Below, piece after piece: positions 39,713 to 39,844 of a stretch of DNA of 39,844 nucleotides. The stretch lies in assembly GCA_964575895.1 (NCBI GenBank), contig CAZNTE010000022.1, positions 1-39,844 on the forward strand, given 5' to 3'. The notes under the pieces were generated by a model that worked only from the letters and a program-made list of their open reading frames with translations, did not search any database and was not told the DNA's origin. This DNA is from Gudongella sp964575895 (GTDB taxonomy: Bacteria > Bacillota > Clostridia > Tissierellales > Tissierellaceae). Each line of letters starts with the position of its first letter. The stretch's first letter is position 1. A program made the position numbers and the translations under genes.

Positions 39713-39844
39713 TCAAGACACTCCTTATGTTAAAGTTACAATAATAGTATATCACTTTCTTGTAATAATTAAATAACAGATTCTTTGAGGATAGTGTCAA
39801 TTTACTTTCGGAAAAAATAAAGTTACTTCTCCATATGTGTAATT
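39713..39844. other. Intergenic sequence at the window end
   Basis: This 132-base AT-rich stretch lies upstream of the minus-strand LTA synthase-like gene and should hold its promoter. I see no clear coding frame or hairpin. A weak -10-like TATACT is visible on the minus strand about 50 bases before the start codon. Confidence 0.3.

Noticed and set aside
1..39844. CRISPR arrays, tRNA or rRNA genes, and intact insertion sequences
   Set aside because: No regularly spaced repeats, tRNA cloverleaf with T-loop consensus, rRNA segments or transposase frames were seen on either strand.

Overview
This window is AT-rich DNA with strong AGGAGG-type ribosome sites, frequent TTG and GTG starts, AGA/AGG arginine codons and many short hairpin-plus-T terminators. 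Together with a single-chain PurL of 1,240 residues, histidine-degradation genes and several c-di-GMP enzymes, this points to an anaerobic low-GC Firmicute of the Clostridia/Tissierellia type. The genus cannot be fixed from the sequence alone.

Bases 1-3324 are an accessory, decaying region. The window opens in the 3' end of a group II intron (domains V-VI). It is followed by about 800 bases of gene wreckage: a nucleotidyltransferase-like (DUF6036) fragment and two frameshifted phage genes of the kind found just upstream of phage packaging genes. Next comes an intact-looking three-gene cassette: an XRE regulator (ImmR-like), an ImmA/IrrE metalloprotease and a PIN-like protein. It has its own promoter, overlaid by a 9+9 base inverted repeat. 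A RelE-type toxin-antitoxin pair follows in which both genes are broken. A DUF3830 gene and a strong terminator close the region.

Bases 4344-18192 hold chromosomal genes in short transcription units: a helical-repeat protein overlapping an HD-GYP phosphodiesterase; a 5'-shortened GNAT gene with a DUF3052 gene; convergent DUF1445; an M20 amidohydrolase; an ATP-grasp/esterase pair; a large lipoprotein of unknown function; a one-domain NAD(P)HX epimerase; UDP-glucose 4-epimerase; and a PAS diguanylate cyclase.

Bases 18308-26313 hold galU, a GNAT and a gamma carbonic anhydrase (a probable operon), a 7TM-sensor diguanylate cyclase with a VanZ-like gene, a large secreted protein on the minus strand, a SOUL-family gene and an MFS transporter. 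The secreted-protein gene is preceded by a compact GC-rich leader whose basal helix and intrinsic terminator are mutually exclusive, the organisation of a riboswitch or attenuator. I cannot assign it to a known class, and it is the best candidate here for something undescribed.

Bases 26329-39712 hold a UPF0173 metallo-hydrolase, a serpin lipoprotein, purL, a cluster of a fumarylacetoacetate-hydrolase-family gene with hutI and hutU, a membrane-anchored MsrA-MsrB fusion and an LTA-synthase-like sulfatase. One HD-GYP and two GGDEF proteins show active c-di-GMP signalling; galE, galU and the LTA-synthase-like enzyme point to envelope polysaccharide work. I saw no tRNA, rRNA, CRISPR array or intact transposase.
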